DNA from: Megamerina dolium
Lineage: Eukaryota; Arthropoda; Insecta; Diptera; Megamerinidae
Direction of reading: 5' to 3'
NCBI GenBank assembly: GCA_963854835.1
Contig: OY978525.1
Span: 82,621,855-82,685,854, forward strand
Length of the DNA: 64,000 nucleotides
The position numbers and the translations under genes are program-made. Below the pieces are notes generated by a model that was not told the DNA's origin, did not search any database, and saw only the letters and a program-made list of their open reading frames with translations. This document shows, piece by piece, positions 53,377 to 63,156 of the stretch. Position 1 is the stretch's first letter, and each line of letters opens with the position of its first letter.

Positions 53377-54011
53377 TTAGGCCGCATCTAGCATGATTCG
53401 CAATCCAACCCTTTCCTTTGCTAGTTGGCGCCAGTCAGAAATTCCAAGCGCCGTCAGGCTCTCCAGTACTTGGTCTTTCCACCGGAGGTTAGGTCTTCCT
53501 CTTCTGCGTCGTCCATCAGAGGGTTCAGAATATAACACCAGCTTAGCGGGAGCGTGTTCTTCCATTCGCTCGTCATGACCTAGCCAGCTCAGCCGCTGGA
53601 TTTTAATGCGCTTTACTATGTTGGTGTCGGCATAAAGCTCATACAACTCATGGTTTTACCTTATTCGATACTTGCTACCAACGCAAATAGGTCCAACGAT
53701 CTTGTGTAGGACTTTTCTCTCGAAAACCCCAAGCATTCGTTCATCCGAGGTGGAAATTATCCAGGCTTCATCGCAATATGTAAGGACAGGCATGATGAGA
53801 GACTAGTAGAATGTAGTTTTCATTCTTCGAGAGAGGGTTCGACTTCTCAATTGCTTACTAAGCCCAAGGAAGCACCTGTTAACAAGAGTGATCCTTCGCA
53901 ATATCTCCAGACTGACGTCATTTCTGGTGTTAATGCTGCTTCTAAATAGATAAAGTCCTTCACTACTTCAAAAGCGTAGTTATTAACAGTGACGTGTTGT
54001 CCAAGACGTAC
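53377..54011 (-). pseudogene. RTE C-terminal region
   Basis: The 89-codon frame 53646-53377 gives RIKIQRLSWLGHDERMEEHA, SEPSDGRRRRGRPNLRWKDQ and TALGISDWRQLAKERVG, the usual end of this protein family. The stretch 54011-53650 is readable only in shifted frames (a stop follows KYLVSTN). Confidence 0.85.
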
Positions 54012-55586
54012 TTAGTTTGTTGATACTAGGTACTTCGTCTTGCCTTCGTTCACCGTGAGACCCATTCGACGCGACTCCCTTTCCAACTCGGAGAATGCTG
54101 CACTGACTGCTCGCGTGTTCATGCCAATTATATCAATATCGTCGGTTGAAGTCGCACGATAACGAATCACCTTGTCTGAAACCCCGTTCGGTACTAAACG
54201 GTGCGGAGAGGTCCTTCCCAATTTCACTGCACAACGGGAATTATGCAGTGTCATTCTACAAAGTCGAATGAGCTTTGGAGGAATACCGAACTCAGACATT
54301 GTTGCGTAGAGGTAATCCCTTACCGGACTGTCGAAAGCGGCTTTATAATCAACAAATAGGTGGCGTGTGTCGATCTGTTTTTCTTGGGTCTTCTCCAGGA
54401 TTTGGCGCAGTGTGAAAATCTGGTCGATGGTGGATTTACCAGGTCTGAACCCACACTGATAAGGTCCAATCAGGTTGCTGAGCATAGGCTTCAACCTTTC
54501 ACACAGTACACTAGATAGAACCTTGTATGCGATACTCAGGAGACTTATTCCACGGTAGTTGGCGCAAATTGTGGGGTCTCCTTTTTTATGTACAGGACAG
54601 AGAACACTGAGCCTCCAATCATCAGGCATGCTTTCATCCGACCATATTCTGCTTATGAGCTGGTGCATGCGGGTGAGCAGCTCATCGCCTCTGGTCTTAA
54701 ACAACTCGGCAGGCAGGCCATCATCACCTGCAGCTTTGTTGTTCTTCAGCCTTAAAATGGCCGTTTCAACCTCGTCATAGTCGGGTGGTGGAACATCAAC
54801 ACCATCATCTGTAATTGGGGTTATCGGGCAATCTCCTCCACTGGCGGAATTGTTCGTAGCATCGCCATTCAGTAACGTGGAGAAGTGTTCCCTCCATAGG
54901 CTCAGTACACTCTGGACATCTGTAACCAGATTCCCATTTCCATCACGACAAGAAGAGGCTCCGGGATTAAAACCTCCACTCAGGCGCTTGATATTTTCGA
55001 AGAATTTTCGAGTCTCATTCTTGTCGGTACACATCTCTATCTCCTCACACTCTCGTCTTTCTTGTTCTCTTTTCTTGCGCCTGAAAAGACGTCTCTCTGC
55101 ACTCCTTTTCTCTCTGTACCGCTCCTTAACAGCTCGCGTTGCGCCTGTATGCAGAGTTTGTCTGTAGGCGACGTATTTCTCTGCGGTAGCGTCGCGACAC
55201 TCCTGATCATACCACTCATTCCTCAGAGGTCGGTAGTAACCGATTACCTCCTCGGCAGCAGTAGTCATGGAGTGGGATATATGTGTCCACCATGCGCATG
55301 TATCATCAAGTGGGGGAGTGTTTTGCATAAGCAAATCAGATGGTCGAGTGGAAAATGCATCTGCTGTCTCTGGTGATCGCAGCTTACTGACGTCGAGCTT
55401 TCTCTGTGTGTGACTTCTCTTGTTATTTGCGACACATAAACGTGTGCGCACCTTAGCTGCAACAAGGTAGTGATCCGAGTCGATGTTGGCACCACGGATC
55501 GATTTCACGTCCATCACACTGGAAGCATGCCTTCCGTCAATCACCACATGATCAATTTGATTTCTTTTTCGTTGATCTGGAGACAA
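54012..55586 (-). CDS. RTE endonuclease end and reverse transcriptase, 524 codons
   Basis: The longest open frame in the window. It opens at MSPDQRKRNQIDHVVIDGRH, then DVKSIRGANIDSDHYLVAAK, where the SDH triad closes the endonuclease. A connector follows with a basic RREKRSAERRLFRRKKREQE stretch. The RT then has LKNNKAAGDDGLPAELFKTR, VCPVHKKGDPTICANYRGIS, YQCGFRPGKSTIDQIFTLRQ and LFVDYKAAFDS. After TLHNSRCAVKLG the frame slips (LGRTSPHRLVPNG), and the ~88-bp deletion joins it to DDIDIIGMNTRAVSAAFSEL. RT activity is therefore lost although the frame stays open. The first methionine is internal to the protein. Confidence 0.9.
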   Translation of the reverse strand: MSPDQRKRNQIDHVVIDGRHASSVMDVKSIRGANIDSDHYLVAAKVRTRLCVANNKRSHTQRKLDVSKLRSPETADAFSTRPSDLLMQNTPPLDDTCAWWTHISHSMTTAAEEVIGYYRPLRNEWYDQECRDATAEKYVAYRQTLHTGATRAVKERYREKRSAERRLFRRKKREQERRECEEIEMCTDKNETRKFFENIKRLSGGFNPGASSCRDGNGNLVTDVQSVLSLWREHFSTLLNGDATNNSASGGDCPITPITDDGVDVPPPDYDEVETAILRLKNNKAAGDDGLPAELFKTRGDELLTRMHQLISRIWSDESMPDDWRLSVLCPVHKKGDPTICANYRGISLLSIAYKVLSSVLCERLKPMLSNLIGPYQCGFRPGKSTIDQIFTLRQILEKTQEKQIDTRHLFVDYKAAFDSPVRDYLYATMSEFGIPPKLIRLCRMTLHNSRCAVKLGRTSPHRLVPNGVSDKVIRYRATSTDDIDIIGMNTRAVSAAFSELERESRRMGLTVNEGKTKYLVSTN

Positions 55587-55613
55587 CCATGTCCCTTTGT
55601 GGATGTCGAGATG

Positions 55614-56200
55614 CTAGAATCTGTTACCAGCAATTACCATGTTTCGTGTGAAGTCGATCAGCCTTATTCCGTTATCGGAGGTGTTCTGGTGGAGGCTGAA
55701 TTTTATGACAGTTGGACCAAAGGTGCCTTCCTTGCCCACCCTGGCATTAAAGTCGCCAAGCACGATTTTGATATCGTGGCGGGGGCAGTGGTCATAAGCT
55801 TCTTCTAGGCGCTGAAAGAAGCTCTCCTTGGTCACATTGTCCTTCTCATCCTTCGGAGCGTGGGCACATATAAGGCTGATGTTAAAGAATGCGGATTGTG
55901 GCCAGCCGTTCGTTCACAGGCGTGAACTGTGAGACAAGATGTCGTAGTCTTTTGCTCACCAAAAATACACATCCTAATTCGTGCCTTTCAGCATGGCAAC
56001 TGTAGTAGATGTCACAGGACGCTCTTTTGGAGCAGAAGTGTCCCATCCATCGCATTTCCTGGAGAGCGGTGATGTCAGCCCTGTATTTTTCGAGGACATC
56101 AACCAGCTGGAGGGACCCTATAAAGGGAACGGACATTCCAGGTGCATATCCGTAAATCGTGGTCCTTCATCAACAAAAGCGGTAGTCCTTATCCGAGGCA
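55614..56200 (-). pseudogene. RTE endonuclease N-terminal part
   Basis: Near 56160 a frame gives ICTWNVRSLYR (the WNVR start motif). After a shift come VLEKYRADITALQEMRWMGH (metal-binding QE) and SVSQFTP-like residues. FFQRLEEAYDHCPRHDIKIV and LGDFNARVGKEG follow, and then NGIRLIDFTRNMVIAGNRF. A stop at 55612-55614 (TAG) separates it from the main frame. All catalytic motifs are readable but in three frames. Confidence 0.88.
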
Positions 56201-56479
56201 TTGCTGTTTTCTTCACTGGGGGGATTTTTTATGTGGCGAGTCCCAAACCCAACGCACAACCCCTACCCTAGGAGATTTTCGCCACTCACTTCAGCCGCCT
56301 CCCAGCAGGTGGAAGGAGGACGTTCTCCGGTGGTCGCCACGTGGAGGGCCCTCGTTAATAATAATGAAGGCGCCATCACATAGAAAGCAGAGCAAGCTAC
56401 ATGACTACCCCTCATTAACAAATAAAGGTAGCATCACATAGGCATAGGCATAGGTTGAGGCAGTTAGACACGTTACCTT

Positions 56480-56975
56480 GCGAAAACACCACCAGACTAC
56501 CAGAAATAAAATACGCAAGCACTAAAATAATGTATACCATAATTGTATTTATAACAATTATAACAACAAAGCCAGTTTAAATACATCACAAACTCATGTT
56601 GTTACTTGAGATGAAGATGAGCCACAGTCATTGTCATTAAAATTCGATTCGATCACCAATTGATTTGCTTCGTTTCCACCGGCTATTCTAAATAATTAAG
56701 GCATTACACCATCAATGGTTTGGAAATGACGTTGGTGATGGCAGTTGTATCAAAAACATATAACAACTTCCTTATATGTATTAGCTTCAATAGTTGTAAT
56801 TACAACGATTGCTGAAACACCAATAGCTTATTACACTGAACACCGCTATGAGGGAATTTTTGTAGATGGTTGCACTTGGAATTATTATTACGATTACTTC
56901 TCAGCTGTTGTAGTTTTTGTCAAATTGCAGTTGTTACTATTGCTGCTACAGCGTACAGCATCATGTAATTACAAT
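56480..56975. other. non-coding stretch
   Basis: No element or gene recognised between the RTE leader and the piggyBac-type terminus. Confidence 0.4.
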
Positions 56976-56977
56976 GA

Positions 56978-56997
56978 TTAACCCTAGAAGGGTAACC
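56978..56997. repeat. piggyBac-type terminus at TTAA
   Basis: TTAACCCTAGAAGGGTAACC has a TTAA followed by CCCTAGAAGGGT, a short imperfect palindrome resembling looper/piggyBac terminal repeats. No matching far end (inverted CCCTAGAA next to TTAA) was found in the window. Confidence 0.4.
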
Positions 56998-57311
56998 TAG
57001 GTCGATTCGACGAACACTGCTGTTATTTTTTTATTTTTATTTTTTTATTATTTATTATTTAATTACACTACTCACTATATGTATAAAACTTTGTCTTTAA
57101 TTGTAAATTATTATCACAATGTAGAGAGAATAAGTATAATATTGCATATAATATAAAATAAGATCGTTTTTATGTAAAACTCGATTACGGCGCGGAAGAC
57201 ACGATGTTTGGAATTCTAGGATCGAATTAGAATAGATTGGTCGATCGTTGCACGAGAGGCGAAAACCCAAAACATAAAAAGAGGAATTTGTGCATTAGTT
57301 GAGCGCATTCC

Positions 57312-57692
57312 TTAGGCGATAAAATGAGCCGATCGCGTTCTCAATCGATCGTGCTGTCCTCTGATGAGCATTGGGAGGTTTTCGTCACCCAGGCTGTGAG
57401 CTACTAGGAGTGGAAGTAACAGGTTCAACACGGGGCGTAATACATCCGCTATGACGCCGTCTTCGTGGCGCACGATGTTTTCGTCTACATCGGGGTTGTT
57501 GGACACTCGGTCCCGTGTGACCAAGCAGTTGCGGCTGTATAGATGCACGCACTCCACACCCTTCGTTTGGGTCGGGTTCATCGTCGAAAAACCGCGGCAG
57601 TATCTCAGGGCGTGGAGACGATGACATAACTGGCACTGATGATGATCTCTATGTGCGATACTGGAAAGAGATTTAGAAAACTGAATTAGCAT
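57312..57692 (-). CDS. hypothetical 126-codon open frame beside BEL/Pao
   Basis: Not recognised. It starts MLIQFSKSLSSIAHRDHHQC and has a Val/Leu-rich C-terminal half. It lies just 3' of the BEL/Pao integrase end, where an untranslated region or LTR would be expected, and overlaps an 83-codon Pro/Arg/Ser-rich frame. It may be chance. Confidence 0.15.
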   Translation of the reverse strand: MLIQFSKSLSSIAHRDHHQCQLCHRLHALRYCRGFSTMNPTQTKGVECVHLYSRNCLVTRDRVSNNPDVDENIVRHEDGVIADVLRPVLNLLLPLLVAHSLGDENLPMLIRGQHDRLRTRSAHFIA

Positions 57693-57749
57693 AATGGCTT
57701 GAGCTTAAGTCTTATAGCGAAAAAAAGATAATTTTTTTATATTACGATT

Positions 57750-58170
57750 TTACGCGAGTAGCAATATACATAGTGTTACTATGGGTCGTTTGAGAACGAT
57801 CGATTTGGTCTGTACGACTGCGACACGGATGTGGCCGTCAGATCCTTTATACAGCCGAGTGATTCGACCAAAGCTCCATTCGTTCGGGCAGCAGCTACTC
57901 AATGACCACCAGTTGACCCATTTCCTCCGTTTGGGGGTGCTGCCATTTATATCACTTGTAGAGATACTGTAGGTATTCAGTTTTCCATCTACGGCTGAAC
58001 TGATGATGAACCGCCTTCAGTTTTCACCATCGGTTGAGTAGAGATATATCTTCCGAGTTGGGTTCGAGCGAGGCCGTCAGTGGAGCCCCTGGCAGGAAGT
58101 GACCTGGAGTTAGCGCAAATGGTTGATTTGGGTCATGAGAGAGTGGATATAACGGTATAGAGTTGAGGAC
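57750..58170 (-). pseudogene. BEL/Pao integrase C-terminus
   Basis: Shifted minus frames give [52 protein letters not shown]-like residues (as PNEWSFGRITRLYKGSDGHI) and RVAVVQTKSIVLKRPI. This is the conserved last part of Pao integrases. It parallels 33987-34349 but is a different subfamily. Confidence 0.8.
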
Positions 58171-58179
58171 AGCTTCTCT

Positions 58180-58395
58180 TCGAAATTAAATACATGTTTA
58201 AAAATTTAGAAATAATATGCTCAAGCATAATCTAATTCTAAACTATACAGAGAACCCATCATACACTTTTCGGAATCAAATAAGTATTAAAACTACTTCT
58301 TTCATAACAGAAAGAAGTGCAAAATCAATTAAACATTATGGTATAAAAATATTTAATAAATTACCTGAATGTATAAAAAACAACGTTTAGTAAAA
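58180..58395 (+). pseudogene. CR1/L2-like LINE C-terminal scrap
   Basis: A frame gives NPSYTFRNQISIKTTSFITE and then SIKHYGIKIFNKLPECIKNN plus a stop at 58388. This resembles the conserved end of CR1/L2-type RTs (FRxxGxKLWNSLPxxIK). It splits the BEL/Pao remains. Confidence 0.45.
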
Positions 58396-58489
58396 TGAAA
58401 ATGAAATTTTGCCCACACAAGATGTATTTTTTTTTTGTTGGAAATAACAAAGAAAAGAATAAAGAAAAAAAAATTCGAAATGTTTGGAG

Positions 58490-59260
58490 ATTATCGTAAT
58501 TTGCAGAGTCCGTTGTGGAAAAAAGGAAACAGGTAAGAAATTACGCGCAGTGCTCGAAGAAATAAGGAAAATCGATCTAGAATGTCAGTAGAAGCGTCCA
58601 ACAATTGATGAATTTCCACTTTCCTTTGATTGGGAAGCAAAGGTGATTTTTGATTTTGGCCAGGCTTCTTTCAGATGATGAAGCCATGCTGGGCCATTCC
58701 ATCAAAGAGAATTGGACACAAGATTTTGACGCTTGCATCCTCGGGTACCCAAATCAGCGGGGTTTTCGCGGTTGATTACATGGAGCCAGGTAGCATTTCC
58801 AACGTTCTGGAGTATCTGAGTGGTACGATTAGCGCCGTACATTTTCCATGTTTGAGGTGGTTTTTCTAGCCATGCGAGAATGATTTAAGAATCGTTCTCG
58901 CATCTTCTGTACATCACCACTGAAAACGAATTGATATAATCTCCACCTCAGAATGAGAACCATGATATCTGGTTGTAATATGGGACCTATATGAAGTACG
59001 TCGTTAAGAGAATGGATTGAGCCGGTGCTTCTTGATGCGTTAAAAACAACACGCACTTTGGTGGTTTTCTTTACCGGCCTCACCACTGCATGATGTGGCA
59101 GGTAAAAGGAGAATACCTGCCATGCGAACCTGTGGGTTCCATATGATCCAGAATGAGATATTCTTCGAGAATTTCATTATAAATTGATTTGAGATCCTAT
59201 TTTTTGAGAAATTTTTCTCCATACTGAGAAATTGTTTATGGTTCAAGAGTGACCAAGAAC
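58490..59260 (-). pseudogene. BEL/Pao RT start and RNase H linker
   Basis: Minus frames: LPFRSDGSWSLLNHKQFLSM, HAVVRPVKKTTKVRVVFNAS, SLNDVLHIGPILQPDIMVLI and WRLYQFVFSGDVQKM. A deletion follows, marked by an inverted GCGAGAA...TTCTCGC at 58868-58903. Then come NVGNATWLHVINRENPADLG, TRGCKRQNLVSNSLWWNGPA and WLHHLKEAWPK. Confidence 0.85.
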
Positions 59261-59302
59261 CATCAGAGCGGGAAACCTGGATTTATATGGCTGACGCACT
59301 TC

Positions 59303-59587
59303 TTATTGTTCCCATAACTTCTTTAGTTGATAATTAAAAAGTTCATTGGAAACTTCCTCTACTTGTGTCGAAAATGGTGACACTTTTTCAGTGAGGGGGC
59401 CACTAATTATCCAGCCAAATATTGTAATCTGGGCAAGAAGGCTTCCACAGGTATTACGGCGGATTTTGGTTAGAAGGATTTGAAGAATCAAATCGCTATC
59501 TATGATTATGTCGATTTGCGCTTGGCCGAAGCAATTCGGGTCAGCCAAATCTAATAGTGCGAATTGTTGATTAATGATTTCTTTCAT
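59303..59587 (-). pseudogene. BEL/Pao protease region
   Basis: A 94-codon frame includes DLADPNCFGQAQIDIIIDSD, LTKIRRNTCGSLLAQITIFG and WIISGPLTEKVSPFST. It resembles the end of the Pao aspartic protease (IDLLIGAD... SLLAQNTIFGWILSG). The catalytic DSG itself is upstream and missing. Confidence 0.75.
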
Positions 59588-59693
59588 TTTATTCTTTTTT
59601 GTAATTAAAGTTTTAAAACAGACTTCGTCAAACGACGAACACTACTTTTAAAACGTTAAAAATAACGTTATCCTTCCAAAGGTAAGTGTCCAT

Positions 59694-61121
59694 TAGGCCG
59701 TACCTCAAAAAAAAAGTTCACCGCACACTCCCTAATATGAATAAATTTGTAAGGCAATTCAGAAAAAAAAATTTTTCCGGCCGAACGTAGGGGTCCCCTT
59801 TTCACATTTTTCGTGGTAACTTCGGAAATTACAGTCGGATTTTGAAATGTAATATGTCGATGTTATTGGCTCAAGGCTATATTTCTGACGGCTCTCGAGC
59901 TTAGAGAAAATGTGACCCTTGCGTTGTTCATCGGTGACCGCCAACTACATGAACAAAACACTCAATGTTTTGACAATGACATGGATAAGCTGTGAAAAGT
60001 CTAAGTTGAGCAAATAAAACTGTTAAATGAAGGCTTTTGTCTTGTGCTAGCCTGGTAATTCGATTATTTCTTTTGAATAGTGTAATGTTTCCAGCCGGTC
60101 TTGCGTGAAGAATTGCAAGCATGATGGCTCAGTTAATTCGAATTTGGCCAATTGATCATATTGAAGTATGAGTCGCACTCAAAATTTATGAAATTATCTA
60201 TTTGTGGACCGAATATTTACCGAAAGCATTCCGTTGCTTCTTGTGCTGTTAAAATCTTTGCATAGCCATCTGAGCGTACTAGCGAATCTGGGTCCGTTAT
60301 CATCGATAACAAAACGTTCTCGGGGTGGAAAAAGTATGCTTAATTTTTTATGAACGTCTGCTGGCAACTGACGAATCCAAAATATGTACTTGAAGACTTG
60401 CACACTGATGTGAATTGCCAGTAGTTGGCTTTTCACAAGAAATCAAAATGTAGCATAAACTTTCACAACAAACTCAGCCAGTTTTTTCAATATCATCGAG
60501 GGTTGTGTGCACGTTACGTAATAGCGGAGGATCCGAGACGCTGTTGTTAGCCAGCACGCTGTGTCAACATTTATTTCATGGGTAAAACGAATAGCAATAG
60601 TAAATCAAAATAAGAGAGTAATAACGGTATTATTTCGGGTACCATTCGATTAGAGATTATTTAGTATGTTATACCTACCGGAAAATTTAAAAAAAATCGC
60701 CACCTATATTCGACAACAAAAATTTTTAAAATAAGTTTAAAATATATCTACTGGAATAATCGCAATATTTCTTTTGCAAAGGTTTAATGCTTTTTTGCGA
60801 ACTGTAATTTACTGGCATTATGGTGGTACATTAGGGTAGTAGGAACTGAGACTTGGTGGGGAAGTATGAGAACGGGGTACTTGAGGTCAATAATCTTTGA
60901 AACAAATAGATGTGTCTAATTGAGACAAAAACATCGATATATCACACTTCAAAATCCGACTGTAAATGCCGAAATTACCACGAAAAATGAAAGAAGGCGA
61001 CCCGTACGTTTAACCAAAAAAAAAAAACATTTTTTTTTCGGAATAGCTTTGCAAAACTTCTTCATATTAGTGGGTGTACGGCAAATTTTTTTTTTCTTTC
61101 CCTGTAAGGCGGTACGGCCTA
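59694..61121. mobile_element. foldback-type element with 8-bp target duplication
   Basis: Left arm (59694 to about 59865) and right arm (about 60935-61121) are inverted copies. Both start TAGGCCGTACC when read inward and share CGAAATTACCACGAAAAATG-like, AATCCGACTGTAA and CATATTAG tracts. The flanks read GTGTCCAT before and GTGTCCAA after, consistent with an 8-bp duplication with one change. The ~1.07 kb between arms has no recognised transposase; minus frames at 59928-60122 and 60194-60436 are not identified. Confidence 0.65.
60194..60436 (-). CDS. hypothetical 80-codon frame inside foldback element
   Basis: Begins MKSQLLAIHISVQVFKYIFW; no family recognised. It may be a decayed piece of a transposase or of captured sequence. 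Its only context is the pair of inverted arms around it. Confidence 0.15.
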   Translation of the reverse strand: MKSQLLAIHISVQVFKYIFWIRQLPADVHKKLSILFPPRERFVIDDNGPRFASTLRWLCKDFNSTRSNGMLSVNIRSTNR

Positions 61122-61129
61122 GTGTCCAA

Positions 61130-61640
61130 ATAAACGCAACCACTATTTTACCATACACTGAAGTGTATTTCAGTTTATTTCCCAGTCCAATCATATTCAA
61201 TTCACTGTCAGTGAGCGAATCAATCATATGATCAGATATGATTTTCTTTCCAATTGGCTACGTTAACTAAATTGCATTAATTACATTGTATATGTGTGTC
61301 CGTTGGTCATTATTGATAAACGTCATCACACCTAATGTTTATTAACTATTTATTAGTTTATACTTAAACTAAATGCAGGAAAACTGGAAAATTCTTTAAA
61401 AACATAAACGTACATATATAAGGAACTACTTATATTCAATATGGTTGCAATGCAATATATTGTGAAGATAAGTAGCTATCACGATTCCATATATGTTTGT
61501 ACACGTCTGTGTAAATGCTACAAATGTATTTTACGTGATTTGATTGAACAGTTTCCAGCAGTTGATTTTTTATTCAAACTCTTCTCACATTCTTTCATAA
61601 ATAAATAGAAGATGCAATAAATACAATACCACATATATTG
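61130..61640. other. AT-rich non-coding stretch
   Basis: Nothing recognised. Confidence 0.45.
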
Positions 61641-61645
61641 TCTTT

Positions 61646-61790
61646 AGCTGCATTCTTTTGTAAGCAAGTTGCAAAAGAACACCAATTCGCTTATAATTTC
61701 CCTTTTACTCGCTTATAATTTCCCTTTAATTACTTCGCAATGCTGGTGTTATATATGGTTGTTTGTGAAATTCGTAAAGAAAATCAAAGA
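61646..61790 (+). mobile_element. second copy of the 36108-36584 MITE, one end
   Basis: AGCTGCATTCTTTTGTAAGC, TTGCAAAAGAACACCAA and TATATATGGTTGTTTGTGAA match the reverse complement of 36465-36584 at about 80 percent by eye. The other end is not evident downstream. Confidence 0.65.
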
Positions 61791-62029
61791 TACTTTTATA
61801 AAGAACTTCATAAAGACTGCCCTTGGAAGAATTGTCAGTCACTTATCAAAAGACGAGCACCATTTCTTTTTAAAGTTATTATTTAGAAAACACCAACCAG
61901 CGACCATAAACCCAGACGGGCAATGCACTAACCACTCAGATGTGGTACATATACCGATAAGAGGTTATGTTTCATGTTGAAAACTATACCAATCTTCGGG
62001 TGAATATCACAACAAGTTTACAAAGAAGG

Positions 62030-62240
62030 CATCAAAACAAGTTTGCAACGTTGCGCTCTCCCTTGCTAGCTCATTGACTGTCTGGTTCCCCGATATATTC
62101 CTGTCTCTTGGACCCATATAAAGTGAGGTTGGTTGAAGTGCTCAATCGTCTCGTTCAGGGATGCTCTTCATTTCAGGGCTAATAATGGATTTAAGTAGAC
62201 TGATACCAAGTACTTGACAGTTAGTGAAAATACATACAAG
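62030..62240 (-). pseudogene. LINE RNase H fragment
   Basis: Minus frames give VLGISLLKSIISPEMKSIPE-like residues, HFNQPHFIWVQETGIYRG and, after a shift, QTVNELARESATLQTCF. These fit the last part of RNase H (W-V-x-GHxGIxGNExVDELAR). It is probably LOA/R1/I type. Nothing else of the element remains. Confidence 0.5.
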
Positions 62241-62489
62241 TATATCCACATACGATGTAGCATTACACTGAAGCCACATCATAACTTCATTAACCATGGA
62301 TAGTTTGCATGGAGAATTTCAAGGAAGTTCCAGAATATTCGCATAACCCAAAATTGAAAGGTACACCAAGAAATAAAGCTTTATAAAAATCGGCCCCTGA
62401 CGGGTAATGGCAGCGAACTCATAATTTTATATACAAAAGACCAACACAACACTATATTTTGAAAAAATTTTATATAACGTATAACGTAT

Positions 62490-62715
62490 TTGGTACTATA
62501 CCCTTACAGACACCTGTCAGCACGCAATTGTAAATTCTTCCGGCAGTTATAATTTGCCAAGGAAAAGCTTCTAAAAGAACTCTGTGACAAAGCTCAAAAA
62601 AAGTGATTTCACAACAGTTCTGCCGTTCGAAACCGGCTAAAATACCTTCTAATACTGTCCAAAAATTTAACATGCACAACAGTACTGGAAGAGGAGTTCG
62701 GCCAAAGAACCCTTC
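62490..62715 (+). mobile_element. tRNA-derived SINE, 5'-truncated
   Basis: Matches the body and 3' end of the family: AAAAGCTTCTAAAAGAACTC, GTGATTTCACAACAG, CCTTCTAATACTGTCC and GAAGAGGAGTTCGGCC. The tRNA head is missing. Confidence 0.82.
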
Positions 62716-62719
62716 ACAT

Positions 62720-63055
62720 ATTATTATTAATTTTTTTATCGAATCAAATTTCTTTTCATATGCCTGTGCTCTCACCTTCCATTTCACTCAATTCTTTCAT
62801 GGTCTGATTAAAATAATATTTCAATATTGAATTAAAAAAAAAAAAAATAAACAAATGTTCCAATTCCAATTTAATTTAAATTAAATATTTTTAAGAAAAT
62901 TTCGATATCAATAACATAGATTGTAATATTACACATAACATAAATATATCGCATTTATCTAATATACAATTTCAAAAAAATACCTACAAATTGAATTTTG
63001 AACGGTAGCAATCTATCATACATACGTGGGCGTGGCAGCAGTAATTTGGAAAAAA
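62720..63055. other. AT-rich non-coding stretch
   Basis: Nothing recognised; contains an A-run near 62830. Confidence 0.45.
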
Positions 63056-63156
63056 TTGCCTTAAAAAACATATGTTTTAAGTTTCAAGGCGTTGTTTAGA
63101 ATTTTTTTTTTTTTTTTGAGCCATCTAAAATTAACGAACTCAGTGAATTTGTAAAC

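Larger units (their letters stand above)
53338..56320 (-). mobile_element. RTE-like LINE, longest copy
   Basis: On the minus strand the element has a leader (about 56470-56180), endonuclease (about 56180-55500), RT (55500-53640) and a 3' tail ending in TAAGTAAGT. A deletion of about 88 bp at 54145 removes part of the palm including the YA of YADD. The 5' limit is not defined and no target duplication was found. Confidence 0.9.
57750..59600 (-). mobile_element. BEL/Pao retrotransposon remains, second locus
   Basis: On the minus strand: protease region (59587-59303), RT start (about 59260-58850), RNase H linker (58870-58490) and integrase C-terminus (58170-57750). The RT core and the integrase zinc and catalytic parts are missing, and a CR1/L2-like scrap lies between. 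No LTRs were identified. Confidence 0.85.

Noticed and set aside
55062..55376. Plus-strand frames of about 105 codons
   Set aside because: They lie opposite the RTE 524-codon frame and have no independent support.
53329..56562. ACAATTATA at both 53329 and 56554 as a target duplication of the long RTE copy
   Set aside because: Nine AT-rich bases, one of them already part of the SINE duplication; not convincing.
61895..61960. Antisense CACTAACCACTCAG resembling a box A
   Set aside because: No matching box B at the right spacing and no similarity to the SINE body.
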